Shown in pieces: positions 1 through 7,555 of a stretch of DNA of 25,093 nt. Each line of letters opens with the position of its first letter. Positions within the stretch are counted from its first letter, which is position 1. The notes beneath the pieces are model-generated. The model searched no databases. It was not told where the DNA came from and was given only the letters and a program-made list of their open reading frames with translations. The translations under genes and the position numbers were made by a program. Origin of the DNA: an uncultured Clostridia bacterium (GTDB taxonomy: Bacteria > Bacillota > Clostridia > Christensenellales > Borkfalkiaceae); NCBI GenBank assembly GCA_934254815.1, contig CAKQME010000020.1, positions 1 through 25,093 of the forward strand, in the 5' to 3' direction.

Positions 1-135
1 GAAAGTTTACGCGAACTTCAAAACGAAACGCTTATGGAACTTGCGCGGGCGAAGATTACGGTGGACAGGCTTACGCTGAGGCAAAAAGAAGGGTTTCTAT
101 CTGTTTTGCCTTTCGGCGCAAATCAATTCGGAACG
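1..135 (+). CDS. VirB4/TraE-type conjugation ATPase, 5' portion (partial, interrupted by insertion copy 1)
   Basis: The frame is open from the window edge and belongs to the same protein as the segment at 417-1682. It carries the stretch just before the ATPase domain, with the pattern RQKEGFLSVLPFGANQFG typical of Firmicutes VirB4 proteins. The true start lies upstream of the window. The frame reads to codon 133-135 (Thr) and then enters the structured insertion. Joining Thr135 to Glu417 gives a natural-looking VirB4 sequence (…FGT-ERVLPASS…), so the gene was whole before the insertion, or becomes whole if the insertion is removed from RNA. The family assignment is strong; whether it is functional is unknown. 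Confidence 0.8.
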
Positions 136-416
136 CTATGCCAGACAAGAATAATACGAACCTTGCAAAAACGCCGCTATTTATGCGCTTTTTTGCAAAT
201 TCTCGGATGGTGTACATACAGTACTACCGTCCTCGCCTTTGCAACAAATCATCAAAAATATCGGCGTTTTTGTTGCATGCAAGTCTAACGGCGTGTTTTT
301 AGACTAAGACAAGGCGCGCGAATGGGTTAATACTGTCCGTATAACCCGTGAGCGCAACACGGTATTAGTCAAAAACACGCCGTTAGACCACGGTTCGTAT
401 TATTCTTGTCTGGCAT
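136..416 (+). mobile_element. 281-nt structured insertion, copy 1 (in VirB4)
   Basis: The ends are perfect inverted repeats of 25 bp (138-162 with 392-416). Inside are two arms. Arm A is 166-176/262-272 and 178-182/256-260, then 193-199/238-244, then the hairpin 205-211/226-232. Arm B is 283-300/371-388 and 302-307/365-370 with one bulge (301), capped by hairpin 324-329/342-347. Nearly every base can pair. Copies 2 and 3 share the fold. Compared with copy 2 there are about 33 differences (roughly 88% identity), at least five of which are compensatory pair changes. No protein-coding capacity is convincing and no direct target duplication is seen. The exact outer boundary is uncertain by about 2 nt, since CT precedes the repeat in both copies 1 and 2. 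It could be a MITE-like element or an intervening RNA. Confidence 0.85.
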
Positions 417-1682
417 GAGCGTGTGTTGCCCGCAAGTTCGGCGGCGAATTTCTACCCGTTCGCGTTTTCGGGCAAAACCGATTCGAACGGGTTTTATATC
501 GGCAGAGATAAATACGGCACGAACGTCATCGTGGATCTCGACCGCCGCGCGGAAGATAAAACGACGAGCAACGTTTTAATTCTCGGAAACAGCGGACAGG
601 GCAAAAGTTATTTGCTGAAACTTCTGCTTACGAATATCCGTGAGTCGGGCAAGAAAGTGATTTGTCTCGATCCCGAACAAGAGTACGAAGAACAGTGCAG
701 AAATCTCGGCGGCTGTTATATCGACTTTTTATCGGGAGAGTATAAAATAAATCCGTTAGAGCCGAAAGCGTGGACGGAACTCGACGAAACGAGCAGAAAA
801 GAAGAAAATACCGAGAACTGTCCCGAAGCGTTTAAAAAAGTAACGCGGCTTTCGCAACACATCGCGTTTTTAAAAGACTTTTTCAGGGCGTATAAAGATT
901 TCAACGGCAGACAAATCGACACGATAGAAATTCTTTTAACGAAGCTTTACGATAAATTCGGTATCACCGACCAAACGGACTATACGCAGAAAAGAGCGAA
1001 AGATTATCCCACGATGTCGGACTTTTATGCGCTCTGCGAAGAGGAATATATCTTGTACGATAAAGGAAAGAAATACTTGTATTCGGAAGAAACGTTGCAG
1101 GAGGTGTGCCTCGGAATACACTCTATGTGCGTGGGCGCGGAAAGTAAATATTTCGACGGGCATACGAATATCACTGCGGGCGATTTTTTGTGTTTCGGCG
1201 TAAAAGGGCTGATGGACTCTAACCGCAGGCTGAAAGACGCTATGCTGTTTAATATTCTGTCGTATATGTCGAACAGGTTGCTCGGCGAAGGAAACACAGC
1301 GGCAAGTATCGACGAACTGTATTTGTTTTTAACGAATATGACGGCAATCGAGTATATCCGAAACGCCATGAAACGCGTTAGAAAAAAGGACTCGTCGGTG
1401 ATACTTGCGAGTCAGAATATAGAGGACTTCCTTCTGCCTTCGATCCGCGAATTTACGAAACCGCTGTTTTCTATTCCTACGCATCAATTCCTGTTCAACG
1501 CAGGACAGGTCAATCCGAAAGAATATATGGACGCGTTGCAGATAGAGCCGAGTGAGTTTGAACTCATACGCTATCCCGAACGCGGAACGTGTTTGTACCG
1601 TTGCGGAAACGAGAGATACTTGCTCGAAGTCATCGCGCCCGGATATAAAGCGGAACTGTTCGGCAGCGGAGGCGGAAGATAA
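417..1682 (+). CDS. VirB4/TraE-type conjugation ATPase, main 3' portion
   Basis: This is the ATPase that powers assembly of, and substrate passage through, the type IV secretion channel of the conjugative element, acting at the inner face of the membrane. Counting from the GTG at 423, the Walker A motif GNSGQGKS is at residues 55-62 and a Walker B-like IDELYLFL sits around 296-302 with Asp-Glu at 297-298. The sensor-like stretch ILASQNIEDF follows near 327-336. About 420 residues remain and they are intact. The GTG at 423 has no ribosome site in front, so it is probably not a real start; translation should come from the 5' portion at 1-135, now separated by the insertion. The stop overlaps the next gene's ATG (TAATG at 1680-1684), a sign of translational coupling. 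Confidence 0.88.
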   Translation, partial: ERVLPASSAANFYPFAFSGKTDSNGFYIGRDKYGTNVIVDLDRRAEDKTTSNVLILGNSGQGKSYLLKLLLTNIRESGKKVICLDPEQEYEEQCRNLGGCYIDFLSGEYKINPLEPKAWTELDETSRKEENTENCPEAFKKVTRLSQHIAFLKDFFRAYKDFNGRQIDTIEILLTKLYDKFGITDQTDYTQKRAKDYPTMSDFYALCEEEYILYDKGKKYLYSEETLQEVCLGIHSMCVGAESKYFDGHTNITAGDFLCFGVKGLMDSNRRLKDAMLFNILSYMSNRLLGEGNTAASIDELYLFLTNMTAIEYIRNAMKRVRKKDSSVILASQNIEDFLLPSIREFTKPLFSIPTHQFLFNAGQVNPKEYMDALQIEPSEFELIRYPERGTCLYRCGNERYLLEVIAPGYKAELFGSGGGR

Positions 1683-1993
1683 TGGCGATACCGATTATCC
1701 CTATACTCAAAAAAATAGGAACGGCGGTACTGTCGAGTAAAAAAGGACGGAAAGTGGTCGGCGGAATTATCCTCGGAAGTCTGGTGCTTTTAATGACGCC
1801 CGCGGCGGTAGTGCTCGGGATATTTTCGGGCAGTATGGATATAAATACGGACGGCGTGCAGACGATTGTAAAAGACAGGCAGGAAACGGAAGAAAAACGC
1901 TATACCGAGATAGAACAGGCGATGACGGAAGCGGGGTATAGCGAAATAAAGATACGGGAAGCGCAGGCGATATATTCGTTTGCGCTTTTTAAT
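1682..1993 (+). CDS. Membrane protein of the conjugation apparatus (CD1108-like), N-terminal part, interrupted
   Basis: The ATG overlaps the VirB4 stop codon. The N-terminus is basic and followed by one hydrophobic segment (about residues 27-47), then a charged region rich in Glu and Lys predicted to lie outside the membrane. The position just downstream of VirB4 and this layout match the bitopic membrane proteins of Firmicutes transfer systems that carry cell-wall hydrolase domains; that assignment is from context. No lysozyme or NlpC/P60 domain remains. Insertion copy 2 begins after the Asn codon at 1991-1993, and reading on through it ends in a stop near 2144-2146. The rest of the frame resumes after the insertion. 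The gene is very likely non-functional as it stands. Confidence 0.6.
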
Positions 1994-2274
1994 CTATGCC
2001 AGGCAAAAATGATACGAACCTTACCAAAACGCCGCTATTTATGTGCTTTTTTGCAAATTCTCGAACGGTGTACGTATAGTACTACCGTCCTCGCCTTTGC
2101 AACAAATCATCAAAAATATCGGCGTTTTGGTTGCGTGCAAGTCTAACGGTGTATTTTTAGACTAAGACAAGGCGTGCGAACGGGTTAATACTGAATGTAT
2201 AAGGCGTGAGCAGAACGCAGTATTAGTCAAAAATACACCGTTAGACCGAGGTTAATATTATTTTTGCCTGGCAT
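1994..2274 (+). mobile_element. 281-nt structured insertion, copy 2
   Basis: Same element as copy 1 and the same orientation relative to its host gene. The closing helix is 1996-2020 with 2250-2274 (one G-T wobble, two mismatches). Pairs that changed together relative to copy 1 are: A145-T409 to G2003-C2267; G149-C405 to A2007-T2263; A167-T271 to C2025-G2129; C292-G379 to T2150-A2237; G295-C376 to A2153-T2234. The first nine bases (CTATGCCAG) and last seven (CTGGCAT) match copy 1. The flanks show no direct duplication. Its length is the same as copy 1. Confidence 0.85.
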
Positions 2275-2424
2275 CGGCGACAACGTTGCGGAAAAACTGA
2301 CGGAATGCTTTTTAGCGGAGACGGACGAAGAACTCGCAGAGAAGATAAACGGCCGTTTTATACGGCGTTTTCGGTTGACGAAATCTCGGCAATTCTCGAA
2401 AGCGTAAGGCAGGAATACGGGTAG
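2275..2424 (+). pseudogene. Remnant of the membrane protein gene after insertion copy 2
   Basis: The frame beginning GDNVAEKLTECFLAETDEELAEK at 2276 continues the protein of 1682-1993: removing 1996-2274 joins them as …FALFN-LGDNVAEKL… in frame. Around 2355-2359 the sequence needs one extra base in a run of T to continue as YTAFSVDEISAILESVRQEYG and stop at 2422-2424. So there is a single-base frameshift, either real or a sequencing or assembly error. The large wall-hydrolase domain expected after this point is missing and the next gene is an unrelated HTH-Fic gene. This suggests a deletion or replacement in the conjugative element. Confidence 0.6.
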
Positions 2425-2433
2425 CGATAAAAA

Positions 2434-2507
2434 ATCTTTACTGTTTTTCTTTAATCCGGCGTAAAATCTTTACTTTTTATTGATAATGTGCTATAATAAG
2501 TAAAGAT
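2434..2507 (+). promoter_or_regulatory. Promoter and operator of the HTH-Fic gene
   Basis: The 9-mer ATCTTTACT occurs at 2434-2442 and 2466-2474, and its inverse AGTAAAGAT at 2499-2507. The second copy contains the -35 hexamer TTTACT (2469-2474), 17 bp before the -10 TATAAT (2492-2497); the inverse copy lies just downstream of the -10. A regulator bound to the pair would cover the promoter. The gene it drives starts with a helix-turn-helix, so self-repression is a reasonable inference. Ribosome site AAAGGAG precedes the ATG at 2523. Confidence 0.65.
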
Positions 2508-2522
2508 AAAGGAGACTTAACT

Positions 2523-3428
2523 ATGATATCGTATGACGGATTAACGCGCTTGCTTAAACAAAACGGCTTAAAAAAATCCGAGCTGACAGAAAAAATCGGC
2601 ATATCTTCACGAACGATAGCGAAAATATCGAAAGGCGAAAAAATCGCGGATAACGTAATTTTGCGTTTATGCGAATTTTTCGGCTGTAAAAAAGAAGACT
2701 TGTTTGAGGAAGTCAGCGACAATAAAGTGTTGCAGATTTTGCGGGAAGAAAAAAACGCAAAAATCAGCGGCGGCTTGTATCACGAAACGCAAGTGCGACT
2801 GACGTATAATTCAAACCGTATCGAGGGCAGTAAACTTTCCGAGGATCAGACTCGGCTTATTTTCGAAACGAATACGATCGGCGCGGAAGAGGGATTACCT
2901 GTGGATGATATTATCGAAACGGCAAACCATTTCCGCGCAATCGACTATGTGATCGACTGTGCCGAAGAACCGTTGACAGAAGAAATCATTAAAAAGCTGC
3001 ACAAAATATTGAAAACGGGAACGAAAGATTCTTACCTGCCGTGGTTTAACGTCGGCGAGTATAAACAAAGAGCAAACGTAGTGGGCGGCAACGAAACAAC
3101 GCCGCCTTCGAAAGTTGCTGCGGCGATAAAAAAATTGCTTGCCGAATACAATAAAAAAGAGGTTACGATAAACGATATCATAGAATTTCACTACAATTTT
3201 GAAAAAATACATCCGTTTCAGGATGGAAACGGCAGAGTGGGAAGGTTGATTTGCTTCAAAGAATGCTTGCGGTTTAATATCGTGCCGTTTATTATTGAGG
3301 ACGGCAAAAAAGCATTTTATTATCGCGGTTTAAAGGAGTGGAACTCGGAAAAGGGCTATCTGACGGACACTTGCCTGGACGGACAAGATCATTACAAGGC
3401 AATGATAGATTATTTCGATAAACAATAA
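2523..3428 (+). CDS. XRE helix-turn-helix / Fic domain protein
   Basis: Residues 5-60 form an XRE-type DNA-binding domain (LTRLLKQNGLKKSELTEKIG followed by the recognition helix SSRTIAKISKG). Residues 75-300 are a Fic domain with the full active-site motif HPFQDGNGRVGR at 230-241. Fic enzymes transfer AMP or another nucleotide part from a donor such as ATP onto a hydroxyl of a target protein; the His is the catalytic base. The inhibitory motif (S/T)xxxE(G/N) is present as SNRIEG at 97-102, in front of the Fic core, as in self-inhibited class II Fic proteins. It has its own promoter with operator repeats and no separate antitoxin gene beside it. It lies where transfer genes would be expected, so it is probably a cargo or stabilisation gene of the element. 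The target protein is unknown. Confidence 0.85.
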   Translation: MISYDGLTRLLKQNGLKKSELTEKIGISSRTIAKISKGEKIADNVILRLCEFFGCKKEDLFEEVSDNKVLQILREEKNAKISGGLYHETQVRLTYNSNRIEGSKLSEDQTRLIFETNTIGAEEGLPVDDIIETANHFRAIDYVIDCAEEPLTEEIIKKLHKILKTGTKDSYLPWFNVGEYKQRANVVGGNETTPPSKVAAAIKKLLAEYNKKEVTINDIIEFHYNFEKIHPFQDGNGRVGRLICFKECLRFNIVPFIIEDGKKAFYYRGLKEWNSEKGYLTDTCLDGQDHYKAMIDYFDKQ

Positions 3429-3470
3429 TTTCGACTTAGATCATGTTACTTTTTCTTTTGCTTTTCGCGA

Positions 3471-3515
3471 TTTAACCTACAATCTTTTTTTAAAAATAGG
3501 TTAAAATGGGTTAAA
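3471..3515. repeat. Inverted and direct GGTTAAA repeats, possible operator
   Basis: TTTAACCTA (3471-3479) is the exact inverse of TAGGTTAAA (3497-3505), and a further GGGTTAAA follows at 3508-3515. The 17-bp A/T-rich spacer and the tandem third half-site look like a protein-binding site rather than a terminator. It lies in the 221-base gap between the Fic gene and the next accessory gene. The protein that binds is unknown. Confidence 0.4.
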
Positions 3516-3591
3516 TGCAGATAACGGGGAAAAACGTTTCATATCAAGGCGTAAGTGAAAACTTGTCTTGTAAATTTTATAAACAAACAGC

Positions 3592-3621
3592 AAAACGTCG
3601 CGTGTAAAAGCGGCGTTTTTT
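3592..3621 (+). terminator. Rho-independent terminator or attenuator ahead of the accessory genes
   Basis: A 10-bp stem (3592-3601 with 3610-3619, one G-T pair) with an 8-base loop ends in a run of six T. It lies only about 30 bases before the ATG at 3650, so it either ends the Fic transcript or acts as a leader attenuator for the transfer genes that follow. Confidence 0.6.
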
Positions 3622-3649
3622 CATATAAAAAATTTTAAGGAGAAAGAAA

Positions 3650-4186
3650 ATGGAAAACGAAAACTTTATGACGGAAGAGCAGAACCCCGTGGAAACGACG
3701 GAAACGGAATCCGAAAACGTAGAAATTTCGGTAACAGCGGAAGCGGAACAGATTGAGTCCGAAGATCGCAATTCGAAAGAAACCGAAATTGCGGTTGAAG
3801 CGCCGCACGACGTTGTAGGCGTTAGAGAAAAAGAGATTACCGATTATCGGTCGTATGTGCGTGAAACGGTTGAACGCCAAATCGACAAATATGAAAAAAC
3901 AAAAATCGAAACTTGTTCGCCGCAGGAAATCTTCAACGACGCGTTTGAGTGCAACGCATATACTATGATTGCTGACGCGCTCTTTGACGACGAAGTCGAG
4001 GATGAGATATGCGAAGCGTTGGCTAACGAGGGCGACGATATTCTCGATAATTTGTATTCGGAATACGTTGATTCTCCCGATGCGAGCATCAGAAGTAGCG
4101 AAGATGCGATTGCATTTATAAGAAAATACTGTCAGTCGGCATATCCCGAAATTATGAATCGTTCTTCACTCAATTTGACGATTTGA
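3650..4186 (+). CDS. Acidic accessory protein of the conjugative element, unknown function
   Basis: I do not recognise this 178-residue protein securely. The first 60 residues are low complexity, dominated by Glu, Thr, Ser and Val, and probably disordered. Residues 60-178 look folded and are mostly helical, with the stretch KTKIETCSPQEIFNDAFEC that loosely recalls small DUF proteins found beside relaxase genes in Clostridia. There is no signal peptide or membrane segment, so it should be cytoplasmic. Ribosome site AAGGAGAAAG precedes the ATG. The next gene follows after 26 bases with its own ribosome site, so the two are probably co-transcribed. Its job could be DNA processing, regulation or entry-exclusion support; none of this is shown by the sequence. 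Confidence 0.6.
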   Translation: MENENFMTEEQNPVETTETESENVEISVTAEAEQIESEDRNSKETEIAVEAPHDVVGVREKEITDYRSYVRETVERQIDKYEKTKIETCSPQEIFNDAFECNAYTMIADALFDDEVEDEICEALANEGDDILDNLYSEYVDSPDASIRSSEDAIAFIRKYCQSAYPEIMNRSSLNLTI

Positions 4187-4212
4187 GTGTGTTGCTACAA
4201 GGAGAAACGTAA

Positions 4213-4962
4213 ATGAAAATCAATGCTGTTTTACGGTGCGAAGAACCGGAAATAAAGCCTCGTGCATACGAGGTGTCGGACGTGATAACGCTTTCGGACG
4301 CGGAATACAGGAGTGTGCTGAAAGAGCCGTTGAAAGACAGAGAATATCTGAAAGGGCGAACGGGGCAAGACGCCTGCGTGTTGCTTCTTTCAAAAACGGG
4401 CAACGACGGAATTCTCGTGGATACGCAAGGGTATGACTATCCGAGATACTCGGCGTTTATACCGAACGCGAAAGATATAATAAACTCTTTCGTGCAAACG
4501 CTTGCAAACTACGCGGTGTCGGAAGGAATGCAAAACTCGGAGGACGGTATTTGGGGCGTAAGTAACGATGAACTGTATTACCATTTCGGCGCAAACGTAA
4601 ATAAGGATAACGCGTTCGGGAAAATGCTGACGAAAGCGTTAAAACGGCGATGCGAGATCGAAAACGCGGAACTTGTCGATGACGGTATCGAATACGAGGT
4701 AAAGCGCAAATACTGCGAAAACTTAAGAGAAGAGGAGTATGAAGACGAGCAGGAATGTACGGATATGCGAACGGCGGAGGACATTGCGGAACAGGCGGAA
4801 TATGCGGCGAACGCGCCAAAATGCTGCTCGAAAAAAGAGCGGGCGTTGAATATGCTCGGAATGCTCAGCTCAAATATAACGGACGAAGATATCTATCACG
4901 ACGAAAGCGAACACAACGAAGTGGCGGAGAAATGCCATTCGCTTGATATGAATATGCAGTAA
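4213..4962 (+). CDS. DUF6329-like accessory protein of the conjugative element
   Basis: A 249-residue protein starting at an ATG with the ribosome site AAGGAGAAA. The central part, with the pattern DDGILVDTQGYDYPRYSAF modified here to NDGILVDTQGYDYPRYSAF and followed by a long helix and the segment GVSNDELYYHFGANV, resembles a domain of unknown function (which I recall as DUF6329) common in Clostridia mobile elements. The C-terminal 80 residues are Glu-rich with several Cys (ECTD, PKCCSK) and may be variable. No signal peptide or transmembrane segment is present. The DUF name is from memory and should be treated as tentative; the function is not known. It lies next to the mobilisation genes, separated by the hairpin-rich gap that may be oriT. 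Confidence 0.6.
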   Translation: MKINAVLRCEEPEIKPRAYEVSDVITLSDAEYRSVLKEPLKDREYLKGRTGQDACVLLLSKTGNDGILVDTQGYDYPRYSAFIPNAKDIINSFVQTLANYAVSEGMQNSEDGIWGVSNDELYYHFGANVNKDNAFGKMLTKALKRRCEIENAELVDDGIEYEVKRKYCENLREEEYEDEQECTDMRTAEDIAEQAEYAANAPKCCSKKERALNMLGMLSSNITDEDIYHDESEHNEVAEKCHSLDMNMQ

Positions 4963-5184
4963 AAGTCGTTTCCTATTTGGTTGCAGGAATAAGCGAAGGG
5001 GTTGCAGTAGCACCCCTTCGCATTTTACAGCGGACGGCAACGCCGACCGCAAAAGGGATTTTGAGAAAAACTGGCAAGGGGTTGCAAAATAAGACAGATT
5101 CAGAGAAAAGAGTCGAGTGTTAGAAAATACGGCGAAACAAAAAGAAAAAACAAGGCGTTGCAGGGCGCGAAGGAGGAGAAAACT
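4963..5184. other. Candidate origin of transfer (oriT) region
   Basis: This 222-base gap precedes the relaxosome accessory gene and the relaxase, where oriT usually lies. It contains a perfect 10-bp hairpin (4993-5002/5012-5021), a second hairpin of nine positions with one A-A mismatch and a 3-base loop (5030-5038/5042-5050), and three copies of AAGGGGTTGCA (4996-5006, 5076-5086, and 5152-5162 with one change) spaced 80 and 76 bases apart. Repeats plus hairpins upstream of mob genes are the usual oriT layout. No nick site is recognised. The first hairpin is followed by ATTTTA and could instead be a weak terminator for the gene at 4213. Confidence 0.45.
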
Positions 5185-5592
5185 ATGTTCGAGCCGAAAG
5201 ATAAAAGGAAATTCGCGCTGTGGGTACGCGAAGGAACGATGGCGAAAGTAGAGAAATTATACCGCGCGGAAAATGTGAAAAGCCGCTCGGAATTTATAGA
5301 AAAAGCAATCAATTTTTATTGCGGTTATCTTACGGCAAACGACGGCAAAGAATATTTCCCGCAAGTGATCGTTTCTACCTTGCAAGGCACGCTCGGCGCG
5401 TTTGAAAATCGCATGGCAAGCCTGCTGTTCAAAATGGCGGTGGAACTTTCAATGTCGTTACACGTTACGGCGGCGAACAGCGAAATCGACGAAGGAACGC
5501 TTGCAAAACTTCGCGGACTTTGCGTGGACGAAGTAAAGTGTATTCGCGGCGCGGTGTCGTTTGACGACGCGTATAAATTTCAGAAAGGGTAA
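5185..5592 (+). CDS. Relaxosome accessory protein, ribbon-helix-helix type
   Basis: A 135-residue protein. The start at ATG 5185 is chosen because AGGAGGAG sits just upstream; an earlier in-frame start would lack a ribosome site. The N-terminal 45 residues have the ribbon-helix-helix pattern: a basic beta strand (KRKFALWVREGTMAKVEKLY) and two helices with SRSEFIEKAINFY. Proteins of this kind bind oriT repeats and recruit or position the relaxase. The C-terminal 80 residues are helical and of unknown role, perhaps oligomerisation. The stop TAA shares a base with the relaxase ATG (5590-5594), so the two are translationally coupled. The three AAGGGGTTGCA repeats upstream are plausible binding sites. 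Confidence 0.75.
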   Translation: MFEPKDKRKFALWVREGTMAKVEKLYRAENVKSRSEFIEKAINFYCGYLTANDGKEYFPQVIVSTLQGTLGAFENRMASLLFKMAVELSMSLHVTAANSEIDEGTLAKLRGLCVDEVKCIRGAVSFDDAYKFQKG

Positions 5593-7541
5593 TGGCAAGG
5601 CTAATTGTAAAGTGGCGGTATATCAAGCCCGGCGCGCCAAAGCAAGGCGAGCATTACGTCGACTATATCGCAACGCGCGAAGGCGTGGAAATCGAGAACG
5701 AAAAGTGGAAAGACGAACCCGCCACAAAAGAGCAGGAAAAGTTAGTTAATCGGCTTATAGATGACTTTCACGATTGTAAAGACAGTTTCGAATATCAGGA
5801 TTATTTGTCTGCAAAGACGAAATATACGGCGACGACGTTTATAGACAAAGCGATAGAAGAAAACGTTGACAGGATCGGCAAGAAAGAAAACTATATCGGG
5901 TATATAGCGATGCGCCCGCGCGTTGAAAAGTCGGGTTCGCACGGGTTATTCTCTTATACGGACGAGCCTATAAAACTCTCCAAAGTAGCGCAAGAAGTCG
6001 GCTACCACGATGGCATTGTGTGGACGACGATAATTTCATTAAGACGCGAGGATGCGGAAAAACTCGGCTATGATAATTTGTTTGCTTGGAAAACGCTCTT
6101 GCGCTCGAAATCGCAGAACCTTGCAAACGCTATGGGAATACCTATAACGGATATGAAGTGGTATGCGGCGTTCCATAACGAGAGCGGTCATCCGCACGTT
6201 CATCTTGTTTCGTATTCGACGGGCAAAGAACCGTATATGACGAGGCAAGGTCTTGAAAAGTTAAAAGCCGCCTACGCGCACGAGATTTTTAAGAATGATT
6301 TATACGAGATTTACGAAAAGCAGACGGAATACCGCGACGAACTGCGAGCCGGCAGCAAAAAGAAAATAGCGGAAATCATACGCGATATAAACGGCAAAAA
6401 ATACGAAAACGAAACTATTGAACTTATGCTGAAAACGCTTGCTCAAAAACTGCAAAAGCATAAGGGCAAGAAAGTTTACGGGTATCTGCCGAAAGAGATA
6501 AAAAACTTTGTTAACGGTGTTATAGACGAACTTATGCGGGATAGCGACTTGCAAAAATTATACGAATTATGGTACGAACAACGCGAAAACGTATTAAAAA
6601 CGTATAGGGATAAAATGCCCGCAAGGTTACCGCTTTCCGCAAACGAGGAATTCAAGTCGGTGCGTAACGCGGTGATTGCGGAAGTGCTGAATATATCGTT
6701 TTCGGACACGCCGACAGTAGACGAAACACCCGCCGAACCGATGGATAAAGAAATAGAAAAAAGTGAAAAGAAACAGCGAAATGACTACAAAACGGCGTGG
6801 CAGTTTTACGATTGGGCAAAGGTTTGCATGGATAAAAACGGCGAAGAATATAATCCCGAATTTACCGTGAAATTATTAGTTGAGGCAGCGAACGGCGGCA
6901 TTACCGTGGCGAAATACAAACTCGGCAAAATGTTCTTGAATGGCGACGGCGTGGAGAAAGATATATCGAAAGCGATCGATTGGTTGAAACAAGCGGCAAT
7001 GGAAGAAAACGAGTTCGCGAAATACGCGCTCGGCAGGCTATATCTGAAAGGCGAAGAGGTAGAAAAGGATACGGTTGCGGCGGAAGAATATCTGTTAAAA
7101 TCCGCAAGTCGCGGAAATAAATACGCGGCGTATTTGCTCGGTAAAGAATACTTGCGCGGCAAGAATTTTCCAAAAGACGTAGAAAAGGCAATAGACTATC
7201 TGAAACGTTCGGCGGGAAAAGACTTTGACTTTGCGGAATATACGCTTGGCAGAATATATTTATTCGGACTCGGCGTAGAAAAAGATTTACCGCTTGCAAT
7301 GGAATATCTTCGCTCTGCGGCGGAAAAGGGCAACGAGTACGCGGCGGAACTCATCAGGCAGAAAGAGTTGTTCGATAAACAAAGCATAAGTCTTTGTATA
7401 AGTCGTTTATTCAAATATTTGTGCGGGGTATTGCAAGAAGAGGCGGAAGCGGAATTCAGCGCAAAAATAATGAGAACGGATAAAAAACTCCGCCGCAGAA
7501 TAGCGGAGAAAAAGCAGGCGCAAGGATTGAAATTAGAATAG
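5592..7541 (+). CDS. MobP-type relaxase with C-terminal Sel1 repeats
   Basis: A 649-residue relaxase that would nick oriT, stay covalently bound to the DNA end by a tyrosine and lead the strand into the recipient. The metal-binding three-His motif is HNESGHPHVH at 195-204. Candidate catalytic tyrosines lie in the first 25 residues (Tyr10, Tyr22, Tyr25). The N-terminal start MARLIVKWRYIKPG and the segment SHGLFSYTDEPIKLSKVAQEV are typical of the Clostridia MobP relaxases often called MobP3. Residues about 430-590 are four to five Sel1-like helical repeats (pattern A.Y.LG…G.GVEKD…A…L..AA), a protein-interaction module joined to the relaxase. The ATG overlaps the stop of the accessory gene. The frame is intact even though neighbouring transfer genes are damaged. 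Confidence 0.88.
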   Translation: MARLIVKWRYIKPGAPKQGEHYVDYIATREGVEIENEKWKDEPATKEQEKLVNRLIDDFHDCKDSFEYQDYLSAKTKYTATTFIDKAIEENVDRIGKKENYIGYIAMRPRVEKSGSHGLFSYTDEPIKLSKVAQEVGYHDGIVWTTIISLRREDAEKLGYDNLFAWKTLLRSKSQNLANAMGIPITDMKWYAAFHNESGHPHVHLVSYSTGKEPYMTRQGLEKLKAAYAHEIFKNDLYEIYEKQTEYRDELRAGSKKKIAEIIRDINGKKYENETIELMLKTLAQKLQKHKGKKVYGYLPKEIKNFVNGVIDELMRDSDLQKLYELWYEQRENVLKTYRDKMPARLPLSANEEFKSVRNAVIAEVLNISFSDTPTVDETPAEPMDKEIEKSEKKQRNDYKTAWQFYDWAKVCMDKNGEEYNPEFTVKLLVEAANGGITVAKYKLGKMFLNGDGVEKDISKAIDWLKQAAMEENEFAKYALGRLYLKGEEVEKDTVAAEEYLLKSASRGNKYAAYLLGKEYLRGKNFPKDVEKAIDYLKRSAGKDFDFAEYTLGRIYLFGLGVEKDLPLAMEYLRSAAEKGNEYAAELIRQKELFDKQSISLCISRLFKYLCGVLQEEAEAEFSAKIMRTDKKLRRRIAEKKQAQGLKLE

Positions 7542-7555
7542 GAGGAATAGCCGAA

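Noticed and set aside
136..416. Group I or group II intron
   Set aside because: No recognisable group II domain V or GUGYG 5' end, and no convincing group I P7 or guanosine-binding core by eye. A covariance search would be decisive and could not be run.
936..1369. Long antisense frames inside VirB4 and in many other genes
   Set aside because: They are shadows of strongly biased coding sequence, with no ribosome sites or family resemblance.
138..2146. A reading frame of about 50 codons that runs through insertion copies 1 and 2 with similar peptides
   Set aside because: In copy 3 the upstream and downstream halves fall in different frames and entry is blocked by a stop. The similarity follows from shared DNA, and the changes preserve pairing rather than protein.
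136..2274. Ribosome bypass with matching take-off and landing codons, as in phage T4 gene 60
   Set aside because: I found no identical codon pair at equivalent positions flanking the copies. Kept only as a possibility within the broader finding.
3577..3880. Leftward frames overlapping the acidic accessory gene
   Set aside because: They arise from the low-complexity Glu-rich coding region read on the other strand.
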